A stretch of 64,000 nt of DNA from Pochonia chlamydosporia 170. Its lineage: Eukaryota; Ascomycota; Sordariomycetes; Hypocreales; Clavicipitaceae. The stretch is from assembly GCF_001653235.2 (NCBI RefSeq), contig NC_035790.1:7130001-7194000 (forward strand), in the 5' to 3' direction. Both the position numbers and the translations under genes were made by a program. The notes beneath the pieces were generated by a model. The model searched no databases. It saw only the letters and a program-made list of their open reading frames with translations, and had not been told where the DNA came from. Of this stretch, positions 10,979-24,452 are shown piece by piece (the stretch's first letter is position 1; every line of letters starts with the position of its first letter).

Positions 10979-11749
10979 TTAGCAACACCCACCAGCAGCA
11001 GACTTCCCCCCATCCCCGCCCAATTTGACCTGACGACTCCCCCCAGCACTCGGACCCTTCACCCCAGATCTCCTATCATTCAAATCGTACTTACCAGCCT
11101 GTATATTCTGAAATATCCTCTCCGCAACCCTCATAAACGCCTGCTCAACATTCTCGCCGCTCTTTGCACTCGTCTCCACATACTCGAGCACGCCGTTCCG
11201 CCTCGCCCACTCCTCCGCCTCGTCCCTCGTCACCTCCCGCTTATTCTCCTCCTGCTGCGTCAAATCAGCTTTATTGCCCACCAACACAACCACGATATCC
11301 GGCTCCGCAATCTGCCGCAGGTCGTTGAGCCAGTCCGTCACATGCTGAAAGGTCTGCTTGCGGGAGAGATCGAAGACGAGGAGGGCGCCGCTCGCGCCGC
11401 GGAAGTAGGAGCGGGTGACGGACTTGTAGGTCTCTTGGCCGGCTGTGTCCCAGAGCGAGAGCTTCATGTGTTTCTGGGGGGTTTTGCTAGTGTCCCGCGG
11501 GGGCTCGGGCAGGCCGTCTGTCGAGGGGGTAGCTTGGGGGGAGGTGGACGTGGCGGGGAGGAAGGTTGAGGGTTTCGTGTGCGGTGGCCCGACGGGGACG
11601 ATGCGGGAGCCGAATTCTACGCCGATGGTGACGTCGTGATGGGGGGAGAAGCGGCCTTCGCAGAGGCGGATTGTTAGGCTGGATTTGCCGCAGCCGGAGT
11701 CGCCTATGCAGACGAGCTTGGCTATGTAGTCCCACGGCGAGGAGGCCAT
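10979..11749 (-). CDS. Rab-family small GTPase, Ypt4/Rab4-like, with internal insert
   Basis: This single-exon gene encodes 256 residues. All GTPase motifs are present: G1 GDSGCGKS (16-23), G2 Thr in TIGVEFGS (41-48), G3 WDTAGQE (100-106), G4 NKAD and G5 ETSAKSG. The C-terminal GGCC is a double-geranylgeranylation signal. TIGVEFGSRI and the YIAKLVCIGDSG start fit the Rab4/Rab14/Ypt4 group, which acts in endosomal recycling. About 40 residues rich in Pro, Ser and Thr (about 52-93) are inserted between switch I and switch II, where ordinary Rabs have a short beta-hairpin. This makes the protein longer than the usual 200-215 residues. The lack of introns is unusual for a filamentous-fungal Rab gene. 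The subfamily call is less sure than the family call. Confidence 0.88.
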   Translation of the reverse strand: MASSPWDYIAKLVCIGDSGCGKSSLTIRLCEGRFSPHHDVTIGVEFGSRIVPVGPPHTKPSTFLPATSTSPQATPSTDGLPEPPRDTSKTPQKHMKLSLWDTAGQETYKSVTRSYFRGASGALLVFDLSRKQTFQHVTDWLNDLRQIAEPDIVVVLVGNKADLTQQEENKREVTRDEAEEWARRNGVLEYVETSAKSGENVEQAFMRVAERIFQNIQAGKYDLNDRRSGVKGPSAGGSRQVKLGGDGGKSAAGGCC

Positions 11750-12633
11750 GGGGAATTTGTTGGGATTGTAGGGTGGTGGTGAGGGATGGTGGTTGGTGGT
11801 TTTGAGGGTTATCGTGAGGTTTGGGTGAGCACGTGGGATGGTTGGGTGGTGGGTTGGCGGCTGTGAGATTGGAAGAGTTTAATGATTGGGTGTGAGGAAT
11901 CAATGGGTTGGAATGCCGTCGAGATGAGATGAGTGCTTCTTTTGTAGATGGAGTGTAAAGGGAAGCGTTGTGGTGGGAGAGGAATACAGATGATGTCGGA
12001 AGTGATGGGCTTGGGTTGAGTGGGTTCGAGGTCCAGATGTCGTCCGTCACGGCTGGGGCTGCTGGGACTTGACCGATGACTTAACCAGACCAGACATTTG
12101 AGCTCAAGTCAAGTTGAGTGCTTGAAGGCTCCAATTTTGGAGCTGCGGTGGGGACCTGCAGTAGTGGATTGGAGGGTGTAAGTACCAGACCAGACTCGAC
12201 CAGACTTGAAGCCGAGGAGGAGCAAGAGCTGGGGAGATGGAACGTGGAAAGCTTCAAGTTGATGCGGTGGTTCATGCACATGTCGTTGCACTTGGTTAAG
12301 TGAGAGATACGGGCAATTGCTTCTCTTGGTGATTGAGTCGAGTAAAACTGTCGAGGCTGATAGGAGCACTTGAGGAGTCGGAACTGGCCTCGGCAATGGA
12401 TGAGAATGACATAATGGCTGATAAGGGGTCTACAAGGCAAAACATTAGAGGATGCCTCGAGGTAAACCATCGATTGTCAATCCGCATAACTACGGAGCAT
12501 CACACTCACATTGACAAGCATGAACAGCTGATTATACGAATAGCATGCAAAGCGAACAGCTCGCAACTAAGAATCGGCGTCTACAAAAATTAACAGCCAC
12601 CTCAATCCAACTCTAGGCTACTCCAAAGTCCAA
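11750..12633. other. Intergenic region upstream of Rab-like gene
   Basis: These 884 bp hold the promoter of the Rab-like gene and the 3' end of the AIM24 gene. Two clusters of CCAGACCAG occur at 12084-12095 and 12184-12206. No supported open frame. Confidence 0.4.
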
Positions 12634-13558
12634 TCAACCAGCGCTGTGAGAGCGGATATACGATTCAAACTCCTCCTTATTCCTCGTCTGCACATACACC
12701 GACCCCGGTCCCGTGAAGCGACACACCAATCCCTCGCCCGTCTTCAAACTGCTCATCGCCCCTCCGCCAGCCTTTTCAATCTTATAGTCGCAGCTCCAAG
12801 CTACGAGGTGGCCATTATCAACGATGTGCTGCTCACCAGGTTGAAGCTATTGCAAATCACCACCAGTCAGCAAAAGGGCATAAAAGAGAAATCAAAGTCA
12901 AGGCCAGCACAAAACTTACATCCAGACGGTCTACCGCTCCAAAACTCGTCAGCCACAGAATTCCCTGTCCACCAACACGATAGACAAACAGGTCCTCTCC
13001 CGAGAACAGCGTCTTGGTCATCCCCTGCGCCTTGGTATCCATCACCACGTCGGGCGTGCATGCGAGGAAGCCGTCTTTACCAACTGTCCAGGGCGTCCGG
13101 CCATCGACGTGCAATGTTATAATGTCGCCCAGGAGCGTGGGACCGAGAGCCAGTCGTCCAGGACCAGTGTACGTCGACTCGGACATTCTCCCGCCGGTGA
13201 AGAGCTTCTTCATGGAGAACTTGACCGCGCCGGTGAGCTGGATGGTGCCGGCCATGTGAATCATGGCGCCGGACTTGGAGCGCACGGTGCCGCCGGGCTG
13301 GAGGGTGATGTTGAGGACGGCATTTGTGTCGCGGTGGGTGATGTTGTAGCTGCCGCCGTGGAAGGAGCCGGCGTCGGTTGAAGAGAGTTGTTGTTGGTGT
13401 TGCTGAGGAGGCGCGAAATGCTGCTGTTGTTGCTGCTGCTGAGGAGGGGGGGAAAAGTGCTGCTGCTGCGGCTGTTGTTGTTGCTGCTGGCCCTGCTGGG
13501 GAGGAGGAGGAGGGAAGTGCTGCTGCTGCTGGTATCCTTGCTGAGGTTGGTACGCCAT
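12634..13558 (-). CDS. AIM24-family protein with Gln/Pro-rich N-terminus
   Basis: There are two exons, 12920-13558 and 12634-12846, with a 73-bp intron (GTAAGT..AG), encoding 283 residues. Residues 1 to about 60 are a tract of Gln, Pro and His encoded by CAG/CAA repeats. The rest is the AIM24 (DUF124/TRAP-like beta) domain, with VRSKSGAMIHMAGTIQLTG, LGPTLLGDIITLHVDG, LFSGEDLFVYRVGGQG and C-terminal LVCRFTGPGSVYVQTRNKEEF. The family occurs in bacteria and fungi; yeast Aim24 is a mitochondrial protein that affects MICOS integrity. No clear mitochondrial presequence is visible here because of the Gln/Pro tract, so the location is uncertain. The start at 13558 is the first ATG in frame. Confidence 0.85.
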
Positions 13559-16231
13559 GGTGTTGACTATCACGATATACTACGATAACCTAGTATCTTG
13601 GTGTTTTGCCCAGGAAAAAAGTGTAACAAGTCTCTCTCGTGAAATCCCCTTCCCCCGCAGCCCTCAATTGATACTTATACATTCTCTCTTTCTAAAACAA
13701 GGGTCGCACTAAACATTCAGCTTCCTCACAGACCATGCTCCTTTGAGCATCGTCAACGTTTCTGCCCCTCAGACCTAACTGGCTGCCTCCCGCGAGTGTC
13801 GTGCAAGTCAGCCCATGGACCCAAGTCGGGCGTTGACTCGCACCATCAGCCACGTTTCCACCCATGATGGACTCCGCCAGGCTGAACGCTCATAGGAGAT
13901 GGGGGAATTGGGGAATAAGCTTATTTGTCTGGAAATACCGTAATTCGGTTAGCTGCAAAACGGACTGTACGGTGTGCGGGACATTGGGCTATTATTAATT
14001 TTGTGGTTAGGCGCCGTCATTGCTGGGTATTTCGTGCTGGGAAATGCCCTTCTAAGGCTTTTTTTGTCTCTGCTTGGCAGGGACTTTTATCGATGGGCAT
14101 AAGGCTCCCCCACTTGGATCGTGTCCAGGGTGAGACATACGAGGATGTTGCGCGGTGTTTGGATGATGGGTGAAGTGAGATTTGAGGTATATTTCCTCAC
14201 TGGTGGGTTTGGCGGTTGGGTTGGGTTGAGGTGCATGCGGAGGAGATGGGTGAAGTTTGCCTGAGTTGCGTTCGCTTATCTTGACTTTGTGTGTACATCA
14301 CCAGGCATTCAGGCAGAGCGCAATGAGGGGACAGAGGGAGAGTCAATAATGTGCATCGAGGCTTACATAAAGTAGAGAGTAATTGGGGTAAATATGACTA
14401 CAGACGAATGCATTTACCACAGACTACGGACAATTCGGCGAGTTGCTGGTACAAAGCCGACTGGTTTAACACTGCCCGAGGGGTATAGCCAGTTTACACT
14501 TGATAATTGGGCGCTGGTCTACCCTTCCACTTGGTATGATGGTGTTGCGTTGCAGAATTCGCTACTACTTGATTCTCTATTCATGGGCAAGGCTGTGCGA
14601 ACGATTGGAAGCCACTAGATTTGCATGGATCGCGTGGAGGGTAGCCGCAGCTGGAGAAATTAAACTTTCTCGTCAATCTTCAGACTGTATTAATGTGATG
14701 CAGCATAGAAAGCCCATTTTCACAAAGAGGAGCAAGGATTGAGATATTTCGAGTACTAAATGACAGATAGATGATGTATTCAGCCTAGATTCGATCAATC
14801 CTATTTTCGGATTCGATAGGGCATGCACGCTGGAAATTTCATTGACCCATTAATCGTGTTGCATCAGACTTGGAATTGACAGTCACCACATGCTAGCCCA
14901 AGGTTCATGTGCACCAGACATGAGCTCAGCATACTCACAGTGCAAGCATCGAGCATGGCGCACCAAACACTCAACAAGTAAATCAAGGTCAGGCATCGAG
15001 GGTATCCAACTGGAGCAGAGGCCACTACCTAGTAGTCAAAAGGTGAAGACGGCATTGTACATGTGTCCTAGTTAAGCTGCGTGCCTGGTCTGGCTCTCCA
15101 TGGATGCTGCCTACAATCAATTTTAACCAACGACGCAAACTGTTGCCTCTCAAGCGGACATCTGGACCAGACGTCCTGAATTTTGAGACGACGACACTGG
15201 CCGAACTCGAATCACATCGGATTAACTCCGTTGCCAGATTCTTGAATACTGTCTGGTTTGTTCCTGGCTTGAATTCAAAAGCTTCAACGCCTTTATGTTT
15301 CATTGGCGCAAATCTGCTCCAGGTTAATATGAGAAGCTGAATGAGACAGCCGCATGCGTCACAGGTTTCGATGCCTTGCTGCGAGTGTTCCAGCGTTCCA
15401 GTTGTCTAGTCCAAACTTGGCACTGGGACCATTGGAGCTCGCAACATTGAAGCTTGTTAGCTCTGGCTGAGGCAAATAGCGGAGAAAGATTAGCGCCGCC
15501 GACCACTGAAACTGATCCAGTCCAGCGCTCAGTGACACCCAGACATTCGAAGCCAGTCCAGCATCCGTGAGTGCCTGCGGGGCGTGTGACTCCCCGCCTG
15601 ACGTCTGCTGCTGACCGCCTGGTGTGCTCAAGTGGTCTGTGTCACTCACAACAGCACCGGTCCAATTATCAAAGGTACTTTGTGCCTCACCACAGTACCA
15701 CATCCACTGCGGTACCGTTCAACTCGCTGCGCTGCCCATCTGCCTGACCTATTCCGTCCATCAAGCAAGTCACTTATCGACTGGCTGCCAACCTTCCCCA
15801 GGACCCCGGCCTCACCCGCCTCGCGTCGCATGACCAGTACCTCCGACCTTCGACTTGCCGGACGCTTTGTTATCGTCATTCTTCCTCCGCTTTGATATCC
15901 TTCATCCAACATCTCCCTCGACCGCCCTTGCATCCCATTTAGATACCCTCAATCCAAAACCCTGACGAGTTGCGGTCGCAGTCTGATAGCAGCTACTTCA
16001 CTGCATCGACATTCTACCCACCAGCTCCAGAAGTGACGTGAGCCCGGACATAAGTCATCATCACGGTGTTTTCCCCAACGACGTCATTTGTCCAAGTTGT
16101 CATCGAAGACGGCCTCACAACGCTTGTGGCCCGCGGAGGCGGATGGTGATATAGGGGATACATAGCAACAGCATCATGTTTTCAGAATGTTTGTAACCGC
16201 CCGTTCACTGTGATCTTGTTGTCGAGCTTCG
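13559..16231. other. 2.7-kb intergenic region
   Basis: Between the divergent AIM24 and choline-transporter-like genes lies 2.7 kb with only short open frames without family resemblance. CTGGTCTGG-like motifs occur at 15084 and near 15165. A CT-rich leader precedes the downstream gene from about 15700. I see no RNA gene or transposon. Confidence 0.45.
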
Positions 16232-18565
16232 ATGGTGCTAACTGCGGAACCCTCAGATGCGTCACGGTTCTTAGCACAGTCTCAGTCTAGGCTGTCAGGG
16301 TTTGCAGGACAAGGCGATAATGACAACCCCCGATCCAACGACTGGCCACCGTCACGGCCCGGACGAACCCAGCGAGACGGCGGCAGAGGAAGCACGGCAA
16401 CTCGGTCGTTTTTAGCTAGAGGATACGGCGGTAATCCCTATCAACAAAACGGCAGCGGCTCAAGGTTTGGCAATCTAGGATTCGCCTCGCGGATATCAGC
16501 AGCACAAGATGCACCACTATTTCACAGCACACTTGACGAGTTCCGGGAAGAAGATGACGAGGAGGAGCGAGAACGAGAAGCCGCAGATTTGTTTGCCTTA
16601 CAACGGTCACGGAGGGTGGCGGCCGCAGGTAAACTAGCAGAGAGTACCGAATCGGCCAACAGTCATGCATCTATCGAGGACAGCGCTGGAGATGTGGACA
16701 ATCCATACCGAGAACGTGCATTTGGCCGAGGCATAAGGAGTAGCTGGAACGGGGCCAGAAGCTCGCACCAACCACGTTTGGCTGGCGATACATTGTACGA
16801 AGAGGCCGAGGAACTTTCGAAATCGGGCGAGGGGCGCCAACATCCGGAAACCAGTAGGAACCCGCAGGCCAAGGGCAAAATGGTTGACGTGGGACTCGAT
16901 TCTCAAGAAGATGGTGACGAAGATGGGGATGACGATCCGCCCGAGTCTCTACTGGGAGGCGAGGATCCAAATGACTCTAGCCCCCCGCCTTTCCAACGAT
17001 TCAAGTCCCAACCAGAACAGGAACCTTTTATGCCGAGGCGAACATCTACGACTGAATCCGATCTTAGCAGTATCCGAAGGAACGATCCAGAGGAATATGA
17101 AGTGGCCCAACCAGGCAACTTGTTGACTGAGGGCGAGCTATTTCGGCATGACCCATTCTTTGCTTGGATCTATCTCATCACCTTTGCGGGCATGATGTCG
17201 ACTTTTGTCTTGGTGTGGCTACACACGTCTCCGCAAAAGAGCCCAGTCGGTGACACCATATACGCAACGCTGCAGAAGTCGTTTGATATGCTGGCAGTGG
17301 ATACCGTTGTGTCCATCTTCGTATCATTCATATGGCTCGCGGCCCTTCGATCCTTTGTTCGGCCGCTCGTCAGCGTAATTTTGATTGCGGTGCCAGTAAT
17401 TATGCTGTCATTCTCACTATACACATTTATATCATCGTTCAAGGGAAGAACACACGGAACAAGCCTCCAAGACTCCGTAATGAGGTGGTTCTCGCTCATC
17501 CCTGCGGCATCGTGCGTGTTGTGGCTATGGCTGGTTGTAAAGGGTCGCCGGGCCATCCACCAGGCCATTGAGATTTTGCAGTTTTCGTCCAAGATTCTCG
17601 CACAGAACCCGGGCCTCCTCATCATTGGCTTTGGGTGTCTGGCGCTGATTGTCGTTTGGACCTGGGCATGGCTTGCCATGTTCACGCGCGTCTTTATGGG
17701 TGGTTACTTCTCCAAGTCGCTGGTGAGATTCATCATTCAAATGTCGAGCTGGTGGCTCGGGGCTGCCTTTATCTTCATGTACATGTGGACGCTGGCAGTC
17801 ATCAATGCCGTCCATCGTGCAACCACTGCCGCCACGGTTTCGCAGTGGTATTTCCACCGCAATGCTGGCCCTATCACACCATCTAGAGAAATCGTTGCGG
17901 CTGCTCTGAGCCACGCTACTACGACAATCTTTGGCAGCATCTGCCAGTCTACACTGCTCTCGCTGTTGATTCGTGCACCCTTACTGTTTCTCCCTAGGCG
18001 GATTGGAGGTGCGATCACAAACTTGGCAGGATTCTGGATTCCGACGCCGATTGTGGCTCTTACAAACCCCTTGACAGTTACGTACGGCGCAATTCACTCT
18101 CAGAGCCTTGCGGTTTCGGCAAGAGGATTAGACCAGATGGAAATTGTGTCCCCCACGATACCCACGACAACACTTACACCTCGAGCCCTGCGGCTCCGGG
18201 GACAAGCCAACGGACTGCTTCCGTACCGGCTGGCAAAGCTTCTACTGGTGGCGACGAGACTGATCATGGCAACGGGGCTCGGTTTTGCAGGCTGGGTCAT
18301 TACTGCGAAACAACTCCGTATCCAGCTCCCCGAGGGTACGGGCATCCGTGGGTCTGCCTACGCATACATTGTCGGCATCATGGCCAGTTTTATTGGGTAC
18401 TCGGTTATGGGCGCCATGGAAGGTATCCTAAGCGGCATTGTTGATGGCGTCCTCATCTGCTATGGCAGTGAGAGGCGTATGGAGAGAGGCCACGGGCGGT
18501 ATTGCCTCGAGGCAGCGTATCTATTTGGGGAGCGGAGAATTGAAGAAGACCTGGGATATGCTTGA
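16232..18565 (+). CDS. Choline-transporter-like (CTL/SLC44, PNS1-type) membrane protein
   Basis: One uninterrupted exon of 777 residues. The first 290 residues are hydrophilic and disordered, rich in Arg, Ser, Asp and Glu (including DEEEREREAADLFALQ and DEDGDDDPP). About ten membrane segments follow, from DPFFAWIYLITFAGMM to the final GIMASFIGYSVMGAMEG. The order and the blocks GGYFSKSLVRFIIQMSSWW and TTTIFGSICQSTLLSLLIR match the choline transporter-like family found as PNS1 in yeast and Ctl1 in fission yeast. Transport of choline by the fungal members is not firmly established, so the substrate is left open. The gene has a long pyrimidine-rich leader. Confidence 0.85.
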   Translation: MVLTAEPSDASRFLAQSQSRLSGFAGQGDNDNPRSNDWPPSRPGRTQRDGGRGSTATRSFLARGYGGNPYQQNGSGSRFGNLGFASRISAAQDAPLFHSTLDEFREEDDEEEREREAADLFALQRSRRVAAAGKLAESTESANSHASIEDSAGDVDNPYRERAFGRGIRSSWNGARSSHQPRLAGDTLYEEAEELSKSGEGRQHPETSRNPQAKGKMVDVGLDSQEDGDEDGDDDPPESLLGGEDPNDSSPPPFQRFKSQPEQEPFMPRRTSTTESDLSSIRRNDPEEYEVAQPGNLLTEGELFRHDPFFAWIYLITFAGMMSTFVLVWLHTSPQKSPVGDTIYATLQKSFDMLAVDTVVSIFVSFIWLAALRSFVRPLVSVILIAVPVIMLSFSLYTFISSFKGRTHGTSLQDSVMRWFSLIPAASCVLWLWLVVKGRRAIHQAIEILQFSSKILAQNPGLLIIGFGCLALIVVWTWAWLAMFTRVFMGGYFSKSLVRFIIQMSSWWLGAAFIFMYMWTLAVINAVHRATTAATVSQWYFHRNAGPITPSREIVAAALSHATTTIFGSICQSTLLSLLIRAPLLFLPRRIGGAITNLAGFWIPTPIVALTNPLTVTYGAIHSQSLAVSARGLDQMEIVSPTIPTTTLTPRALRLRGQANGLLPYRLAKLLLVATRLIMATGLGFAGWVITAKQLRIQLPEGTGIRGSAYAYIVGIMASFIGYSVMGAMEGILSGIVDGVLICYGSERRMERGHGRYCLEAAYLFGERRIEEDLGYA

Positions 18566-20117
18566 GCAGGAATAGCGTTTGAATTTTTCTTTTTTGTGTC
18601 TGTTTTCTGGCCGTTTCGTCGTTTGGCGTTTTGTATATTGAATGGCGACTCGTACATTGGAAGGATAGAATGGTAGAAGCGGGCGATATGTGGGGATTAT
18701 TGCTTGGGTTGGACATAGCATAACTGATACTAACTGACTGCATAGTTGGATGCCTCTTGAGGCTGCTGGAAGTGTATGTAAATGGTATGGTGATAGTATG
18801 TTGTAACAAGAAATTTGGAATATGACCTCAGGACCTCAACTGGCAAGCGTGCTCAGCCACATGTTTGGCCGCGTTGTCCCGGCCGGAAATTACTGAAGTG
18901 AGTAGGGTGTTGTTTGACGATGTGGAATATTCTGGATGACTGGGCTGTGGCTGGGTTGCAGTGGTCAATTTGCGAGAGCGAGAACGGGTTGTGGAGGAGC
19001 CGTAGTCGTAGTGTGGCAACATTGAACATTGAACATTGAATGAGTGGCGAGTGGAAGCACGGGGACTTTGCATGAGTAAATCTAGCCGAGTATTGTCTAA
19101 CAGGGCTGGCGCATGGCCACGATGTGAACAGTCTTTGTTCACTTGGAGTGGAAAGTGTTGCGCATCAATACATTGTTCAGGCGTGCTCAAACCCAACATC
19201 CATCGAAGAGCATGCTCTCCTTCGGATCCGCGGCAACGGACCTGACAGCATCTCAGTTTCGGATCCATGCCTGCACATGCCGCAATTGTGAGTTCTCGCA
19301 AATCCGTCGCAGAACTGAACCGTCTTACACGCAAGTGCAAGTGCAGGTGCACAGAGTCCATGATCGTTCAGGCCTCCTGTCACACACACTGCTAAAGCCA
19401 GAGCCAAAGGCAAAGGCAAAATGCAAGTGTTTGGTGCAGCGACGAACTTTGACGGGACGCGATCAAATGCTGTGCAACAGGTGGCAGTGCAGAGTGCACA
19501 CCTGCATATGACGACAGAGCTTACCGGATCTGGATCTGGTCAGGCATCGTGGGCAACTGCAGGTGGCGGCTTGGCACTGGACCGGACCTAGAGACCATGG
19601 ACCATGGACCATGGAGACTGGACTGTCATGGACTAGAACATGCCATCAGGGCTAGAAGTGCAAGGTGCAAGTCAAGTCTGGTGGTCAAACAACTGGAATT
19701 CCAGGTCAGGTACGTACTCTGGTTCATCGCGCGGGATCCGTCTGCTCCGTCTTGACCGATGATGATGGGCGGGTGAGCCTGTGTTTGCGCGGCCTCTTCA
19801 TACAGTACTTAGTAGCAATGAACTTTAGAATATATACACCTAGGCTGCTGTCCATCCCATCCTGGTTTCTTTATTCATGACTTCCTCCATCAATCCATGC
19901 CACATCTTACTCTAACCATTCGCGCCTCTTGTTCTTCCTAGTCTCTAGTTCAAGGCTACCCCTCCCAACATACAATTTACCCACTTGAGCACTTCAAGTC
20001 ATCAATCTCACCACTACGCAATCTCCCTCCTCTAACTTCCTACGCCATCTTTCCTCCTCAACATTAAATCTCATCCTATCCCTTCAAAATCGCAATCCTT
20101 ATCTCCTGCGCCCTCTA
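18566..20117. other. 1.55-kb intergenic region
   Basis: No supported gene. Short tandem repeats occur: three copies of TTGAACA near 19021-19040 and three of ACCATGG at about 19598-19618. The last 250 bp are CT-rich, as in the leader of the WW-domain gene. Confidence 0.4.
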
Positions 20118-21172
20118 ATGGAAGACTACGCACCGCCGTCTGGCCCGCCCCCGCCAAAAGCGCCAGAAGTTCCGGCCGGATGGGTCGCGCGCTGGAACGA
20201 CCAGTACAAGGAGTGGTGAGTTCTCTGTTTCGCCATACTTCACAACGGCTCGCTGATTTTCGTAAAACACAGGTTCTATGTAAACGTGTACACCAAGAAA
20301 TCGCAATGGGATAAACCCACCGCGCCGGTCTTCCCAGTCGACGAGAACGCCCCGACTGATCCGCCGCCGGGCTATGAACCCGGCAACGGGCCCGCGCCAA
20401 CAGATACCAAGAAGAACCCCTATGATGACCCGACAGCCCAAAATCGACATGCTGGTGCGTCGTCGACACAGGACGAAGATGCCAAGCTAGCGGCAAAGTT
20501 GCAGGCCGAGGAGGATGCGAGGGCGCGCGGTGGTCCTACTCCCCCGGCTGGATATGCCGCTGGCGGTGCGGCGGATTCATATGCCCAGGGGGGAGCGGGA
20601 CACTCGCAGAGCCCGTTTCCCTCGGACTTGCCTCCTAGAGACGATGCCCGGGGCAAAGACCGTGGTTTTCTAGGTAAATTGTTTGGAAAGGGGAAGAATC
20701 CGCAGGGTGGACAGGGCTACGGAGGATATCCCCAGCAGCAGAATTACTATCAGAGCCCGCCGCCCCAGCAGTACGGCGGATATCCCCAGGGGCCGCCTAT
20801 GGGACAATATGGCGGAGGGTACGGACAGCCTGGATATGGAGGGTATCCTCCTCAGGGTGGTTATGGTGGTGGTTATGGCGGATATCCGCAGGGTGGTTAC
20901 CAGCAGCAGGGACGGAGACCCGGTGGTAGTGGTATGGGCATGGGTCTCGCGGGTGGTGCGTTGGGTTTGGGCGCTGGTGTTTTGGGCGGTGCGCTGATTG
21001 CGGACGCTATTCACGATCATGATCAGTCAGAGTACAACCAGGGATACCGTGAGTTTTCTTCTGCCTCCTTTGAATGTTATGGATTGTTGCTAACCTGTTT
21101 GCAGAGGATGGCATGGACAATGATTATGATGGCGGTGGTGGTGGTGATTTTGACGGCGGCGGCGACTTTTAG
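20118..21172 (+). CDS. WW-domain protein with Gly/Tyr/Gln-rich tail
   Basis: There are three exons, 20118-20215, 20273-21048 and 21105-21172, with introns of 57 and 56 bp, encoding 313 residues. A WW domain lies near the N-terminus (VPAGWVARWNDQYKEWFYVNVYTKKSQWDKP), with the second signature aromatic pair YV and both Trp residues; the first intron splits a Trp codon inside it. After an acidic/Pro linker comes GYGGYPQ-type repetitive sequence, then a Gly-rich hydrophobic segment (GLAGGALGLGAGVLGGALIADA). The protein ends in an Asp/Gly tail. The layout resembles the fungal Wwm1-like group. WW domains bind Pro-rich ligands; the cellular role is not known. Confidence 0.85.
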
Positions 21173-21403
21173 GGACAGAATGGGTTATGAGGAACGGCCT
21201 TGGGTATGGACGTAGAGCATAGCATAGCTGTAGCAATAAATATGACGTACAATTGGCTTGTGTGTGTATGCTGTACTGCTCTGTAACAGTATAATCTGCT
21301 ACTTGTATAAGATGTTGACTTTTATATTACACCCAAACACAACACACCATCGTCTACAACAATCGTTCATCGTATCCTGTCCACCGTCATCCCAGCAAAG
21401 CAA

Positions 21404-22214
21404 TCACCGCCGAACAGGCTCATTTCTCCCGTCGCTAACACTTCCCCCCTCACCCCCCTCCTTCTTATTCGAACCCGCCAAAAAGGCAGCCATGTCAAAG
21501 TTCCCCAGCGGATTCTGCTGGCCGCCCATACCGGCCATCGGCCCTTCACGCTGACGAGCCTCAAACTCGGCCTTCATCTCGGGGTCCACTACACGCCGTC
21601 AGCTACAACATCCCACATGAAAAGACCAACAAAACTTACTATTCTCAACGAGCTTCGGCATCCCAAAAAAGATGACCATGCTCACCAGACCCATCAAAAT
21701 CATGGGATTCTTCAAAATGTCCAACAGCGAAACTACACCTCATTAGCATCCCTCACCAAAAGGAACAACAAAAGGACAGCTTAAACATACACGTCGGCCG
21801 GTCGACAAAGTAAATCTTCTTCCCCAGGCTCTTCACCTCGACGCCCCAGCCCGCGCTGCCGGGCTTCACGGGCAGAACCTCCCCCTTATTGCCCCATTCG
21901 TTGCCGCGAAACGTGTCCCACGCGTGGAGGGCCTCGGACCCGTCGTCGAGGAGCGTGATGTCGATGCGGATGGGGCGGAAGCCGTCTGTCTTGGAGTGGA
22001 TGTCGGCGAGGTAGGAGCCGGGAGTGACGTTGTGGAAGACGAAGGTGTTGAGGGTGGTGATGGGGGTTGAGTGCGCGGCGTTGAGGGTTGAGAGGGTTGC
22101 GTGCGTGGAGGGGGGGAGGGTGAAGGGGTTGGGGATGGCGGGGAGGTAGAGCGTTAGAGAGGCGGATAGGGCGGGCGGTGCGAGGGCCGCGAGGGGGAGG
22201 ATGGAGAGACGCAT
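21404..22214 (-). CDS. EMC7: ER membrane protein complex subunit 7
   Basis: There are three exons, 21791-22214, 21640-21732 and 21404-21588, with introns of 58 and 51 bp, encoding 233 residues. The start at 22214 was chosen because MRLSILPLAALAPPALSASL forms a signal peptide directly before the mature domain. The lumenal beta-sandwich domain contains TFVFHNVTPGSYLADIHS, typical of EMC7. A single membrane segment (MILMGLVSMVIFFGMPKLVEN) and a cytosolic tail beginning MDPEMKAEFEARQ follow. EMC7 belongs to the ER complex that inserts tail-anchored and multi-pass proteins. The length agrees with homologues. Confidence 0.9.
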
Positions 22215-22830
22215 GTTGCTTGTGGTGGTGGTGATGATGGGAGGTTTGGAGGTGAGGTGAGGTTTGGTTTGGAGGTTGGGTGGACCAATCATGTGGGGCG
22301 GCGGTAGCTTGGTGAGATGAGCTGGCCGGTGTGGTGTTTTCGGAATGGTACTATTTTATGAGTTCTGTTAGATACCTAGGTAGTGTTTAATTTTTTTTCA
22401 ATTGAATAATTATGTAGGCTTGATTGGTTTAAGGCGCGGACTGAAACTAGCATTGGTATGAGGTGTCAATCTTTATATCACGTAGGTGCTATTCGGCTGC
22501 ACTGGCAGTTGATTTACCTTTGCTAGCACCGAGTTGCCATCAGATTAGATGAATAGCCTGTCTCCAAGGTATAATGAACAAAGCACTGATCCCAGTAACA
22601 CAGTGACTTTGACAAGTTCGGCTCAGAAGCAAACGAGCACGAGGTCAGCCAGTCGATGCGAGTAACGATCATGGCATAAAGCTGGTGCCCATGGCATAGA
22701 TAGACTCGTAAATCTACATTACCACAGTATATATTCACGACCATGTAAAATGTAAAGCCCATCTCACGCATAAACGCAACATCATCGTTGGTTCTCAAAT
22801 CATCATTATTCATCTAGCTAGGTATCACAT

Positions 22831-24452
<1,622 letters not shown>

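Noticed and set aside
13378..13588. Plus-strand Val/Ala- and Leu-rich open frames
   Set aside because: They are complementary readings of the CAG/CAA repeats that encode the Gln/Pro tract of the AIM24-family protein.
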